64,000 nucleotides of DNA from an uncultured Veillonella sp. GTDB lineage: Bacteria; Bacillota; Negativicutes; Veillonellales; Veillonellaceae. How positions within the stretch are numbered: the stretch's first letter is position 1; every line of letters starts with the position of its first letter. Shown here piece after piece: positions 25,277 through 35,353 of this stretch. The DNA is taken from assembly GCA_902478055.1 (NCBI GenBank), contig CABSJL010000003.1, forward strand, positions 39,618 to 103,617, given 5' to 3'. Both the position numbers and the translations under genes were made by a program. Below the pieces are notes generated by a model. That model was not told where the DNA came from and did not search any database. It saw only the letters and a program-made list of their open reading frames with translations.

Positions 25277-27094
25277 ATGAAACCATTTATACATTACATA
25301 AAACCATTATGGTTTCCTACCATCATCGTATCGATCCTTTCGTTACTCACTGTGGCAGGTACATTATATATACCAACGCTAACGGCATCTATCATCAATG
25401 ATGGCGTACTCCGTGGCGATTTAGAAATGATCACTAGCTCTAGCATAAACATGCTTGTTGTGGCGCTACTAACTGTATTATCCGCAATCTTAGGTGTTGC
25501 TATGAGTGCTCACATTTCTGCCTCTATGGGCAAGGAACTGCGCAATGATTTGGTAAAAGCCTTACAATACTTCTCCCTTCGAGACTTCACACACTTCGGT
25601 ACTGGCACCATATTGATGCGCACAAGCCGAGATGTAGAGAAAATTCAATCCGTCCTCGGGGAAGGATTAAATATGATTCTCCCTATGCCCCTCATGATTT
25701 GTGTCGGCCTCGGGCTCACCTTCTATAAAAGCTGGCAACTCGGCCTCGTCATTCTTGCCGTTATGGCTTGTATGATACTTACCATTGTCTTTATTGAAAG
25801 CCGTGCCTTACCACTGATTAAGGCAATGCAACTCAAATTAGATGATATTACCGATCTAGTTCGAGATCACATCGTTGGTATGCCAGTGATTCGAGCTTTC
25901 AACAGAAGAACCTACGAAAACGAAAAAGAAATTAGTATTTTTACAGAAACAGCCCAACTCAATAAACGATTGCGCCAAACCTTTGCCATCGGTTTACCGA
26001 CCATATTAATTCTATTTAATATGAGTACCGTTGCCATTCTCTGGGTAGGCGGTTACAACGTCAGCCTTGGTTCCCTACAAGTAGGTGACATCATTGCCGT
26101 TATCGAGTACGCTAATCTAATTCTCTTGAGTATGCTCATGGCCATTTTTGTCATCATCGACATTCCAGAAGCCATCGTATGCTACACCCGTATTCGAGAG
26201 TTGTTAGAACATGAAAACACAGATACATTCCCTGAACCATATAATGACAGTATTACCACTTCAACTTCTCCATCTGCAAGGCATGACACTTGCCAAGAGG
26301 AGAACAAAAATACTATGGAAAATCCAACTGCAACTGATGATATACCACTTTTAGAGTTCCGCAACGTTACGTTCCGTTACGATAATGCGGAGTCTCCTGC
26401 GCTAGAGAATATCTCCTTTACCGTACATCATGGCGAAACCTTAGCCATTATGGGCGATATTGGATCTGGTAAAAGTACCATTACCAATCTCATCCCTCGC
26501 CTCTTCTCCATTGAGTCTGGAGACATTCTATTTGAAGGCAAATCCATCTATGAATGGAATGTGGATGACTTGCGTGCCCGCATCGGCTATGTGCCACAGC
26601 GAGCTTACTTATTCACTGGCACGGTAGACATGAATGTGCGATATGGTGCAGCACCAAAACAGGAAATTACCGCTCAAGATGTAGAAAATGCGTGTCACCT
26701 CTCTAAAGCAGACGAATTTATCAGTCGCCTTGAAGGTGGCTACCAATATATGGTTGCTCAAGGGGGTACTAATCTATCTGGAGGCCAGCGCCAACGCCTA
26801 GCCATGGCTAGAGCTCTTGTGCGCAAACCAGATTTATTTATATTCGACGATAGCTTCTCCGCTCTGGACGGCACCACAGAACGAGCTGTTCGCACAGCAT
26901 TGCACGAGGAGTTACAAAAGGATAACCGCCCTGCCCTCATTTCCGTAGAGCAAAAAGTAAGTGCTGCTAAAAAAGCAGACCATATATTAATCATCAATCG
27001 AGGGCAAGTAGCAGGGTATGGTACGCATGATGAATTAGCAGCAACCTCTACAGTATATAAACAAATTTTAGCATCTCAGGAGGTGACAGCATGA
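25277..27094 (+). CDS. ABC exporter half-transporter A (degenerate ATP site)
   Basis: 605 residues: six-helix ABC transmembrane domain (about 10-300), a low-complexity linker of about 45 residues rich in Ser, Thr and Glu, then the nucleotide-binding domain. Walker A is GDIGSGKST, signature LSGGQRQRLAMAR, Walker B FIFDDSFSALD. The catalytic Glu after Walker B is replaced by Asp, typical of one member of heterodimeric exporters. The stop overlaps the next start (ATGA). The pair should export drugs, lipids or peptides; the substrate is not predictable. Confidence 0.92.
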   Translation: MKPFIHYIKPLWFPTIIVSILSLLTVAGTLYIPTLTASIINDGVLRGDLEMITSSSINMLVVALLTVLSAILGVAMSAHISASMGKELRNDLVKALQYFSLRDFTHFGTGTILMRTSRDVEKIQSVLGEGLNMILPMPLMICVGLGLTFYKSWQLGLVILAVMACMILTIVFIESRALPLIKAMQLKLDDITDLVRDHIVGMPVIRAFNRRTYENEKEISIFTETAQLNKRLRQTFAIGLPTILILFNMSTVAILWVGGYNVSLGSLQVGDIIAVIEYANLILLSMLMAIFVIIDIPEAIVCYTRIRELLEHENTDTFPEPYNDSITTSTSPSARHDTCQEENKNTMENPTATDDIPLLEFRNVTFRYDNAESPALENISFTVHHGETLAIMGDIGSGKSTITNLIPRLFSIESGDILFEGKSIYEWNVDDLRARIGYVPQRAYLFTGTVDMNVRYGAAPKQEITAQDVENACHLSKADEFISRLEGGYQYMVAQGGTNLSGGQRQRLAMARALVRKPDLFIFDDSFSALDGTTERAVRTALHEELQKDNRPALISVEQKVSAAKKADHILIINRGQVAGYGTHDELAATSTVYKQILASQEVTA

Positions 27095-28848
27095 GCCCAT
27101 TACACCGCTTCCTGATGGAGTCTAAAAGCCAATGGGGTTGGCTAGCACTACTCATCTTAGCGCTTATTACGGCCGCTATGTTTGAGGTATCAGCTCCAGT
27201 ATTACTTGGCAAGGTCGTAGATGCTATTGTTAGTGGCTTGCAAACAGACCAAGACATTAATACAATATTCGCCTCCATTGATACTATTATTCTCTGGCTT
27301 ATTGCCATTTATGGGGGCCACGCCTTATTCACCTACTTTGGCGAATACATGATGGCCTCTATCGGTTCAAAAACAGTACTCGCTTTACGCACACGCATGA
27401 GTACTCATTTATACTCACTACCTATCGAATACTTTCACGATCACCAACGTGGGGATTTACTAAGCCGTCTCACCTCTGACTTAGATGCAGTTGCAGAAAC
27501 CATAGGTGAAGGCGTACCAGGTCTTGTATCTGCCATTATCGGCATTATAGGTGCCACGGCTATGATGATTTGGATAAGCCCAATGCTAGGCATCTCTATC
27601 ATCGCCATTATATGTATCGGTATCCTATGTTTAACATGGCTCTCTAAGCGGGCTCGTCGGGTATATCTTAAAAACCAAAGCGCTTTAGGGGCTTTCAACA
27701 GTGGCATAGAGGAAATTGTAGTAGGAAAACCGATTATCCAAACCTTTGGTCTTGAGGAAACTACGACTAACCAAGTAAATATTCTAAACGATAATCTATT
27801 TAAAAGTATGAGAAGCGCGGCTTTCACCAGTCAGCTGGTAGAACCGCTCGTTAAATTTTTAAATCAAATTACCTATTGCCTCGTTGCCATTCAAGGGGGT
27901 CTCATGGTGTTACGTGGTTCTATTTCCATCGGTGATATTCAAGCCTTCTTCCTCTATGTCGGTCAAGTTTCGGACCCTCTATCTCGTAGTTCCTATATAC
28001 TCACCAAATTTCAAGAAACTTCTGCGGCCTTGGGTCGTATTTACGAAGTCATTGATACACCAGCCGAAATCGATAAGGGAAATAAAACATTAGGTGATAC
28101 AACACCACATCCAGGCACAATCGATTTTGAGCATGTTGATTTTGGCTATACGCCGTCCAATGTATTTATGAAGGATATCAACATCCACATTCCTGGTGGC
28201 TCTATGGTGGCCATCGTAGGTCCTACAGGTGCGGGTAAATCTACCTTGGTAAACCTTATCATGCGCTTCTATGACATTATAAATGGCCGCATCACCATCG
28301 ATGGTATCGATATTCGCGATGTGTCTCGTGAAAGCTTACACAACACGGTAGGCATGGTATTACAAGATGCTTGGATTTTCACGGGTACTATCGCCGATAA
28401 TATTGGCTACGGCAAACCAAATGCTAGTCGTGAAGAGATTGAATATGTTGCCAAACTTGCCATGGCAGATCACTTTATCCGTACCTTGCCAGATGGCTAT
28501 GATACAGTTCTCAAACGTGGTGGCGATGACCTATCGCAAGGCCAACGCCAGTTAATCACCATCGCTCGTGCCTTCTTGGCGGATCCAACTATTCTCATCC
28601 TAGACGAAGCGACAGCTAACGTCGATACTCGTACCGAGGTAGAGGTTCAAAAAGCCATGAATACCCTCCTCAAGGGACGTACAAGTATCGTCATCGCCCA
28701 TCGCTTGTCTACAATCAAAAATGCGGACTTCCTACTCGTAGTAGAAAACGGCACCATTGTGGAACAAGGAACACATCACGAACTAATCGAACGCGGTGGT
28801 CACTATAAAGAACTCTATGAAAACTATGCAGCAGGTATGACCGTCTAA
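27091..28848 (+). CDS. ABC exporter half-transporter B (canonical Walker B)
   Basis: 585 residues with a six-helix membrane domain and a C-terminal ATPase. Walker A is GPTGAGKST, signature LSQGQRQLITIAR, Walker B ILILDEATANVD with the catalytic Glu, and H-loop IVIAHRLST. Together with the preceding protein it would make a heterodimer with one catalytic and one degenerate ATP site. Translation is coupled through the ATGA overlap. Confidence 0.93.
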   Translation: MSPLHRFLMESKSQWGWLALLILALITAAMFEVSAPVLLGKVVDAIVSGLQTDQDINTIFASIDTIILWLIAIYGGHALFTYFGEYMMASIGSKTVLALRTRMSTHLYSLPIEYFHDHQRGDLLSRLTSDLDAVAETIGEGVPGLVSAIIGIIGATAMMIWISPMLGISIIAIICIGILCLTWLSKRARRVYLKNQSALGAFNSGIEEIVVGKPIIQTFGLEETTTNQVNILNDNLFKSMRSAAFTSQLVEPLVKFLNQITYCLVAIQGGLMVLRGSISIGDIQAFFLYVGQVSDPLSRSSYILTKFQETSAALGRIYEVIDTPAEIDKGNKTLGDTTPHPGTIDFEHVDFGYTPSNVFMKDINIHIPGGSMVAIVGPTGAGKSTLVNLIMRFYDIINGRITIDGIDIRDVSRESLHNTVGMVLQDAWIFTGTIADNIGYGKPNASREEIEYVAKLAMADHFIRTLPDGYDTVLKRGGDDLSQGQRQLITIARAFLADPTILILDEATANVDTRTEVEVQKAMNTLLKGRTSIVIAHRLSTIKNADFLLVVENGTIVEQGTHHELIERGGHYKELYENYAAGMTV

Positions 28849-28916
28849 GGCAATCTACATAAGGTAACTAACCGACTTGTAGCAGATACTAATGTTCTCA
28901 GATTATTCCTTACAAA

Positions 28917-28959
28917 CAAAGAACCCCTAATAAGTAAAAACTTATTAGGGGTTCTTTTA
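28917..28959. terminator. Terminator after the ABC exporter operon
   Basis: Perfect 18-bp stem AAAGAACCCCTAATAAGT with its complement, 4-base A loop, T4 after. Confidence 0.92.
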
Positions 28960-28965
28960 TATATG

Positions 28966-29075
28966 TCTATATAGCTGTTTATGTCTATATGGCTATTTGT
29001 ATCTATACAGCTGTTTTCCTCTATATAGTTGCTTATTCCTATATAGCTATGTACCTATGTACCTATATAGCACAT
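28966..29075. repeat. 18-bp tandem repeats of TCTATATAGCTGTTTATG type
   Basis: Copies start at 28966, 28984, 29002, 29020 and 29038 at exact 18-base spacing, with two shorter partial copies to about 29075. Each keeps (T/C)CTATAYRG near its start. They lie between the exporter terminator and the metQ stop. Confidence 0.8.
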
Positions 29076-29084
29076 TTCTATATT

Positions 29085-29909
29085 CTATTCACCTTTTGGT
29101 ACAAACCATAGGCCGTTGTTATTTTTTTCCATGTAGTCTTTGAATTCTTGAGAGTGGTAAGCAGCTACAATGTCTTTTGCCCATTGTGCATCTTTGTTCT
29201 TCTCATTAACTACGAGTTGTAACAACCATTGTGGCAATACATCTTCATTTGCTAATGCAGATTTAGGATCAATTTTTGCATTATAGATGATAGCACCGGT
29301 AATAACAATATAGTCAAAATCAGTACGTACAGAAGGAATTGTAAGAGATTTCATTTCTGTAAATTTAAGATGTTTAGGGTTTTCAATTATATCAGCTTGT
29401 GTTACTGTTGCTAAATCTTTGTTAGGATCAAGTTTAATCCAACCGATTTTTTGCAACAATGCATAGGCACGCGCCATGTTAGATGCATCGTTAGGCACTG
29501 CAATAGTATCACCATCTGCCACTTGGTCTAAAGATGTTTTAGAACCGCTAAAGATACCTGCTGGTACAGTTGGAATTGGAGTCAACGCTACAAGATGACC
29601 ATTTTGTTTTTCATTGAAGTTTTTCATGTATGCTGTATGTTGTTCAACGTTGAAATCTACTTCACCATCGCTCAACACTTGGTCTGCTTGTACCAAGTCA
29701 GACATATCTACACCTTTAAAGGTATAGCCTTGTTTCTCCAAAATTGGTTTTACACCTTTTTCAAACAATTCAGAGTAAGGGCCTTGAGATTTACTATAGC
29801 TTAATTCTTTTTTTGCACCATTATCGCTATTGTTTGAACCGCAGCCTGCGATAAAAGCTACGCTAAATACTAATGCCGCACCAAGGGCAAGGAGTTTTTT
29901 AAATTTCAT
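29085..29909 (-). CDS. metQ: Methionine-binding lipoprotein MetQ (NlpA family)
   Basis: 274 residues. A lipoprotein signal ends in FIAGC near residue 23, so the mature protein is lipid-anchored. Family segments are LSYSKSQGPYSELFEKGVKPILEKQG, VDFNVEQHTAYMKNFN, and IAVPNDASNMARAYALLQKIGWI. It delivers methionine (often both enantiomers) to MetNI. AGGAG precedes the ATG. Last gene of metNIQ. Confidence 0.94.
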   Translation of the reverse strand: MKFKKLLALGAALVFSVAFIAGCGSNNSDNGAKKELSYSKSQGPYSELFEKGVKPILEKQGYTFKGVDMSDLVQADQVLSDGEVDFNVEQHTAYMKNFNEKQNGHLVALTPIPTVPAGIFSGSKTSLDQVADGDTIAVPNDASNMARAYALLQKIGWIKLDPNKDLATVTQADIIENPKHLKFTEMKSLTIPSVRTDFDYIVITGAIIYNAKIDPKSALANEDVLPQWLLQLVVNEKNKDAQWAKDIVAAYHSQEFKDYMEKNNNGLWFVPKGE

Positions 29910-29963
29910 AGTACATTCTCCTATACTTTCACAATCAATATAACCAAAATCTATTTCATCAAA

Positions 29964-30635
29964 TCAGGAACGACGCGCACGACGTGCAAAGTAGTTACCT
30001 ATTGTTTGAATAATTTGAACAAAGATAATCAAAATAACAACAGTAAATAACATCAATGGGAAGTTCAACCGCTCATAACCATAGGTAAGGGCCAAGTCAC
30101 CTACACCGCCTGCGCCAATGGCACCAGCCATAGCAGTAGCACCAATAAGGCCAATAGTACCTGTTGTAATGGATAAGATAAGCGAACCCTTTGCCTCTGG
30201 TAAAAGGAAATGCCAAATCACCTCAAAATGGGATGCACCCATCGATTGTGCAGCCTCGATAATGCCTTTATTAACCTCTAAAATAGAGTTTTCAAAGAGT
30301 CGAGCAAGATAAGGCGCAATGAATATAACAAGTGGTACGATAGCCGCCGTTGTACCAACCCGAGTACCAACAATCATCTTAGTCAACGGTAAGATAAACA
30401 CCATTAAGATAATAAATGGTACAGAACGCACAATATTAACAATTGTGTTTGTAATGGTGTAAACAATGCTGTTTTTGACAATACCATTAGGATTTGTTAC
30501 CACTAGTGTAACTGCGATAATCAGCCCTAGTATGGTGCCGATGAAGAGAGACAGGAACACCATGTATAATGTTTGTTCTGCAGCTAGTAATAACTGCGAA
30601 CCTGGAACACCAAGTTCTTGCATGAAGAAGTCCAT
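29964..30635 (-). CDS. metI: Methionine ABC transporter permease MetI
   Basis: 223 residues, start at MDFFMQELG, whose ATG overlaps the metN stop by one base (TAATG). Five membrane segments. The binding-protein-dependent transport signature reads EAAQSMGASHFEVIWHFLLPEAKGSL, where the EAA loop docks on MetN. IGATAMAGAIGAGGVGDLALTYGY is a typical MetI stretch. An 7-residue longer start is less likely because it would place the start before the ribosome site. Confidence 0.94.
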   Translation of the reverse strand: MDFFMQELGVPGSQLLLAAEQTLYMVFLSLFIGTILGLIIAVTLVVTNPNGIVKNSIVYTITNTIVNIVRSVPFIILMVFILPLTKMIVGTRVGTTAAIVPLVIFIAPYLARLFENSILEVNKGIIEAAQSMGASHFEVIWHFLLPEAKGSLILSITTGTIGLIGATAMAGAIGAGGVGDLALTYGYERLNFPLMLFTVVILIIFVQIIQTIGNYFARRARRS

Positions 30636-31657
30636 TATAGTGCCACCTCCTGCCATTCAATGCCTTGGGTTACAAGATATTCTTTTACCTTGCCCACCTC
30701 AAGATCATCACCAATAAACTGAACAATAAAAATACCAAGTACTGTATGTTCTAGCTCTGTTACGGTAGCAAATAACACACTTGTTTCTAAATCAAAGGTT
30801 TTGTTAATATGATATAAAACATTATCGGTCGTATTATTTCCTAAGAAATGCATCTTAAGAATTGTATATGGCCGTTTATCACAAGCCAAGGTATGTTTCA
30901 CTGTTGATGGAATTTCATCAGGAATTACAGTACGTACAAATCGCTTTGTTGTTTCATGTTTAGGTTTACTAAACACCTCAAGTACGGAGCCACTCTCTAT
31001 GAGCTTTCCATGCTCCATAACCACAACGCGATTACAAATTTTTTGAATTACATCAATCTCATGAGTGACGATAACCACCGTTACCCCAAGTTCACGATTA
31101 ACGCGCTCCAATAATTGAAGAATAGACTCTGTCGTATCTGGATCAAGAGCACTTGTTGCTTCATCGCATAAAAGAATCGATGGATCTGTAGCTAACGCAC
31201 GGGCAATACCAACGCGCTGCTTTTGACCACCAGATAATTCTCCAGGATAGGCATTTGCTTTGTCCCCTAAATCAACAAAGTCTAACAAGGTTTTAACCTT
31301 TTTATCAATCTCTGATTTAGGAACTTTATTTAGAATTAATGGAATCGCCACATTATCATACACAGATTTAGCATTCAACAAATTGAACTGTTGAAACACC
31401 ATCCCTATGCGCTTACGAACCTTTCTAAGCTCATTAAAACTTAAACCATTGATATTCACACCATCTATTTCAACATGACCAGAGGTAGGTACCTCTAAGG
31501 CATTAATCATGCGAAGCAGTGTAGATTTACCAGCTCCACTAAAGCCAATAATGCCAAATATATCGCCTTTTTCTATGGTAAAGTTTACATCAGATAATGC
31601 AGTAACCTTTTGCTTATTAACGTCGAACTCTTTCGTTACATTTCGTATAGCAATCAC
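30635..31657 (-). CDS. metN: Methionine ABC transporter ATPase MetN
   Basis: 340 residues with a GTG start (31657-31655) behind AGAGGTGG. Walker A is GFSGAGKST (residues 38-46), signature LSGGQKQRVGIARAL, Walker B LLCDEATSALDP. The last 80 residues form the NIL/ACT-like regulatory domain that binds methionine and causes trans-inhibition. First gene of metNIQ. No S-box riboswitch is seen upstream; instead a 10-bp inverted repeat lies in the promoter region. Confidence 0.94.
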   Translation of the reverse strand: MIAIRNVTKEFDVNKQKVTALSDVNFTIEKGDIFGIIGFSGAGKSTLLRMINALEVPTSGHVEIDGVNINGLSFNELRKVRKRIGMVFQQFNLLNAKSVYDNVAIPLILNKVPKSEIDKKVKTLLDFVDLGDKANAYPGELSGGQKQRVGIARALATDPSILLCDEATSALDPDTTESILQLLERVNRELGVTVVIVTHEIDVIQKICNRVVVMEHGKLIESGSVLEVFSKPKHETTKRFVRTVIPDEIPSTVKHTLACDKRPYTILKMHFLGNNTTDNVLYHINKTFDLETSVLFATVTELEHTVLGIFIVQFIGDDLEVGKVKEYLVTQGIEWQEVAL

Positions 31658-31702
31658 TGTACCACCTCTTTCCCTACAATATGGTAGGAATTAATCTTAA
31701 CC

Positions 31703-31731
31703 TTAAAACATATCTTTAAGGTATGTTTTAA
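31703..31731 (-). promoter_or_regulatory. Inverted repeat upstream of metN
   Basis: Perfect 10-bp arms TTAAAACATA / TATGTTTTAA with a 9-base spacer, about 50-75 bases before the metN start. It may be an operator or a leader hairpin. Confidence 0.45.
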
Positions 31732-31772
31732 TTATATACTTAGATTACTACAATTTATAAGGACTGTCAAAC

Positions 31773-31815
31773 AAAAAAGAACCTTAACCATCAATGGATT
31801 AAGGTTCTCTTTTAT
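31773..31815. terminator. Terminator of the EamA carrier gene
   Basis: Stem GAACCTTAA / TTAAGGTTC with an 11-base loop; T6 on the minus strand side. Confidence 0.8.
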
Positions 31816-31917
31816 ATAACGCTTATATTATAAGGGTTTACATCCCTATTTTTCTATTTTTATATCTTTATATCTTTTACATCAAATCTAGATGATTCAG
31901 ACTCTAACAAAATTAAC

Positions 31918-32784
31918 TTATCTATATCGATTAAAGAGATATAAGGAGCCTAAAATAACAGGTGCCCCAATATAGAGTCCCATGTTTGGTATTTCTCCCA
32001 ATAAAAAGGCTGCTACTATAGCTGCCACAATTGGCGAGATATACATAAAGTTAGTTACATCAGACACCTTTTCGGCATATTCAAAGGCATAGCTCCAGAA
32101 TACAAATCCAAGTGCACTGGAAAAGAATGCTAAATACAGCATAGCAAGCTTTGCACTAATAGGTGCGGCTACAATCATATCAATAGCATGATCTGCAAAT
32201 GGCAATGCCATAATAGCACCGGTAAACATGGACCACATAGCAATAGTGATGGAGTTATACCCTTTCAAGCTAAGCCCGCGATTCAGAATGTTATAAATTG
32301 CAAATAGTACCATCCCTATCAACGTCCATATGGCACCCATAGGAATCGTTAGAGTTGAGTTCCAAAGAATAATAACAGCTACGCCTACAAAGGCTGTTAC
32401 GGTGAAAAGCCAGCCAATAGGACGTATTCTATCTTTATAAACGATTAATGCCATCAGTGCCGTTACCATTGGCGTCAATGCCATAATAATACTCGATGTA
32501 GCTGCGGGTATTGTTCGTAAACCTTCATTAAACACAACTTGGTAAATGAAGTTCCCTGTAGCGCCTAATAAAATATATACGCCCCACTCACGCCAAGATG
32601 TAGGAATGTGTAAACCTTTGAATACACCAATAATCAGCATGAGTATAGCACCACCTACAACCCTTGCTACAGATAGGGTCAAGGCGTCTACAGATTGCAA
32701 TGCCACTTTTCCAAAAGGGAACGCCGTAGCCCATACGGCAATGGTAGCAGATGCTCCTAAGATAGCTTTCATTCGATTTGTCAT
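31918..32784 (-). CDS. EamA/DMT-family carrier
   Basis: 288 residues from the ATG with AGGTGG six bases upstream. Ten membrane segments in two EamA repeats; the first includes WATAFPFGKVALQSVDALTLSVARVVGGA and the second starts near GLSLKGYNSITIAMWSMFTG. The superfamily exports amino acids, nucleotides or other metabolites. No substrate prediction is justified. Confidence 0.85.
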   Translation of the reverse strand: MTNRMKAILGASATIAVWATAFPFGKVALQSVDALTLSVARVVGGAILMLIIGVFKGLHIPTSWREWGVYILLGATGNFIYQVVFNEGLRTIPAATSSIIMALTPMVTALMALIVYKDRIRPIGWLFTVTAFVGVAVIILWNSTLTIPMGAIWTLIGMVLFAIYNILNRGLSLKGYNSITIAMWSMFTGAIMALPFADHAIDMIVAAPISAKLAMLYLAFFSSALGFVFWSYAFEYAEKVSDVTNFMYISPIVAAIVAAFLLGEIPNMGLYIGAPVILGSLYLFNRYR

Positions 32785-33160
32785 TAGCATCCACCTTTCT
32801 ACATAGTTCCTAAATTAATACTATCTAAATATTACCATAATAAGGCCCTAGGATTCCAAGAATGTACATCACACTATATCGAATACTTCCTATTTATTGA
32901 TATGAATTTTCATTATTTAAAGATAATATAAAAATCAAAAATCCAGGTGTATATCCCCATATTTTTCAATTCAAACGTTATAATTACTGGATTTTAAATG
33001 ATGAACCCATTATTGTAGGATTTTAAATAAGAACTACTCTTACGAAAATTGCATAGCATGTATTGAAAATATATATCATTTAAAATTTGTGAAATCGAGA
33101 CAAACATTGTACACTATAGGCATAGAAATCTATAGTTATATCCTTTTATGGAGGTGCAAA
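32785..33160 (+). promoter_or_regulatory. Divergent region upstream of pflB
   Basis: 376 AT-rich bases without a gene. A candidate promoter is TTGTGA (33087-33092), 17 bases, TACACT (33110-33115). Further upstream GGATTTTAAAT occurs twice (32989-32999 and 33018-33028), a possible regulator site. Confidence 0.45.
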
Positions 33161-35278
33161 ATGCAACATACTGCATGGAAAGATTTTAACACAGGTGTGT
33201 GGGATAAAGCCGTTGATGTACGCGACTTTATTCAAAGAAACTATATTCCCTATGAAGGGGACGATTCCTTCCTTGCTGGTCCTACAGAACGAACAACAAA
33301 ATTGTGGGAACAAGTAATGAAGCTTTATGAAGAAGAACGTGAAAAAGGCGGCATGCTCGATGCCGATACTTCCGTGGCCACACACATTACTGCCCATGCG
33401 CCAGGATATATCGACAAAGACCTTGAAACAATCGTTGGTTTACAAACTGACAAACCTTTAAAACGCGCTATGTTCCCTTATGGTGGCTTGCGCACAGCGA
33501 AATCCGCTATTGAAGAATACGGCTTCAAAATGGATCCCCGAACAGAAGACTTCTTCAGAAAACATCGTAAAACTCATAACGATGGTGTATTTGATGTGTA
33601 CACACCAGAAATGCGTGCCGCTCGTACAGCTCACATCGTAACTGGTTTGCCTGATGCTTACAGCCGTGGCCGTATCATCGGTGACTATCGCCGTATCGCG
33701 TTGTATGGTGTTGATTACCTTATCGAAGACAAAAAAGAACAATTTAGCATCACAATGGGCGATATGCTTGAAGATGTAATTCGCGATCGCGAAGAAATCC
33801 AAGAACAAATTCGTTCCTTGAAGGAATTGAAAGAAATGGCTGCGTCTTATGGTTACGACATTTCTGGACCAGCTAAAGATGTTAAAGAAGCTATGCAATG
33901 GATTTACTTCGGCTACCTTGGCGCTATTAAAGAGCAAAACGGTGCGGCTATGTCCATTGGTCGTAACTCTACATTCCTAGATATTTACGCTGAACGTGAC
34001 CTTCGCAACGGCACATATACAGAAGAACAAATTCAAGAGTTCGTAGATCATTTCATCATGAAATTGCGTATGGTTCGCTTCGCACGTATCCACGAATATA
34101 ATAACCTATTCACAGGCGATCCTGTGTGGACTACTGAATCTATCGGTGGTATGGGTACTGACGGCCGTACATTAGTATCTAAAATGTCCTTCCGTTACCT
34201 ACATACATTGACTAACCTTGGTCCTGCTCCAGAGCCAAACCTCACTGTATTGTGGTCCCCGCGCATGCCTATCGGCTTCCGCCGCTTCTGTGCGAAATTA
34301 TCCATCGAAACATCTTCCATCCAATACGAAAACGACGATTTAATGCGTCCTAACTCTGGTGATGACTACGCTATCGCATGTTGCGTATCCCCAATGCGTA
34401 TTGGTAAAGAAATGCAATTCTTCGGCGCTCGTTCCAACTTGGCTAAATGCTTGCTTTACGCAATCAATGGCGGCGTTGACGAAAAATTAAAAAAACAAAT
34501 TGGTCCTAAATACCGCCCTATCACTTCCGAATACTTAGAATTTGACGAAGTATGGGAAAAATTCGACGACATGATGGAATGGTTGGCAGGCGTATATGTA
34601 AATGCCTTGAACATCATTCACTACATGCACGATAAATATGCTTATGAAAAACTAGAAATGGCATTGCATGACCGCAAGGTAACTCGTTGGTTTGCAACTG
34701 GTATCGCTGGTTTATCCGTAGTAGCAGACTCCTTATCCGCTATTAAATATGCTAAGGTAAAACCTATCCGTGACGAAAATGGCATCGCTGTTGATTTCGA
34801 AATCGAAGGTGACTTCCCTAAATATGGTAACGATGACGATCGTGTAGATAGCTTGGCAGCAAAAGTTGTTTCCACATTTATGAATAAAATTCGTAAACAT
34901 CCTACATACCGTCAATCCGTTCCTACTATGAGCTTGTTAACAATTACTTCCAACGTAGTATATGGTACAGCAACAGGTTCTACACCAGACGGCCGTAAAG
35001 CCGGTGAAGCTTTTGCTCCTGGTGCTAACCCAATGCATGGTCGTGACACTCACGGTGCTGTTTCTTCGTTGGCATCCGTAGCAAAAATGCCATGGCGTGA
35101 TAGCTCCGATGGTATTTCCAATACCTTCTCTATCATTCCTGACGCATTAGGTAAATCTGGTGAAACATTTGTGTCCGTCAGCGATTTTGATATTGAGTTA
35201 GATCCATCTCAATTGCCTAACTCCAATACAAACTTCGCATGTAGTGAACCGAATGTTACTATAAAGGAAGATAAATAA
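33161..35278 (+). CDS. pflB: Pyruvate formate-lyase core lacking the glycyl-radical segment
   Basis: 705 residues from the ATG with GGAGGTG upstream; a 24-residue extension is rejected. PFL converts pyruvate and CoA to formate and acetyl-CoA. The active-site cysteines are Cys407-Cys408 in AIACCVSPMRIG. Conserved late segments GADPMHGR-like (GANPMHGRDTHGAVSSLASVAK) and NTFSIIPDALGK are present. Full-length PFL continues for about 60 residues into the Gly-radical loop; here the ORF instead ends after a short unrelated polar tail. The radical domain is the next gene. Confidence 0.93.
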   Translation: MQHTAWKDFNTGVWDKAVDVRDFIQRNYIPYEGDDSFLAGPTERTTKLWEQVMKLYEEEREKGGMLDADTSVATHITAHAPGYIDKDLETIVGLQTDKPLKRAMFPYGGLRTAKSAIEEYGFKMDPRTEDFFRKHRKTHNDGVFDVYTPEMRAARTAHIVTGLPDAYSRGRIIGDYRRIALYGVDYLIEDKKEQFSITMGDMLEDVIRDREEIQEQIRSLKELKEMAASYGYDISGPAKDVKEAMQWIYFGYLGAIKEQNGAAMSIGRNSTFLDIYAERDLRNGTYTEEQIQEFVDHFIMKLRMVRFARIHEYNNLFTGDPVWTTESIGGMGTDGRTLVSKMSFRYLHTLTNLGPAPEPNLTVLWSPRMPIGFRRFCAKLSIETSSIQYENDDLMRPNSGDDYAIACCVSPMRIGKEMQFFGARSNLAKCLLYAINGGVDEKLKKQIGPKYRPITSEYLEFDEVWEKFDDMMEWLAGVYVNALNIIHYMHDKYAYEKLEMALHDRKVTRWFATGIAGLSVVADSLSAIKYAKVKPIRDENGIAVDFEIEGDFPKYGNDDDRVDSLAAKVVSTFMNKIRKHPTYRQSVPTMSLLTITSNVVYGTATGSTPDGRKAGEAFAPGANPMHGRDTHGAVSSLASVAKMPWRDSSDGISNTFSIIPDALGKSGETFVSVSDFDIELDPSQLPNSNTNFACSEPNVTIKEDK

Positions 35279-35353
35279 CGTCTTCCATAGTATCTGTGTG
35301 CTTTCACCGGCACCGATACGAGTGTTAGTCTTGGTTGAAAGGAGGCAATACCC

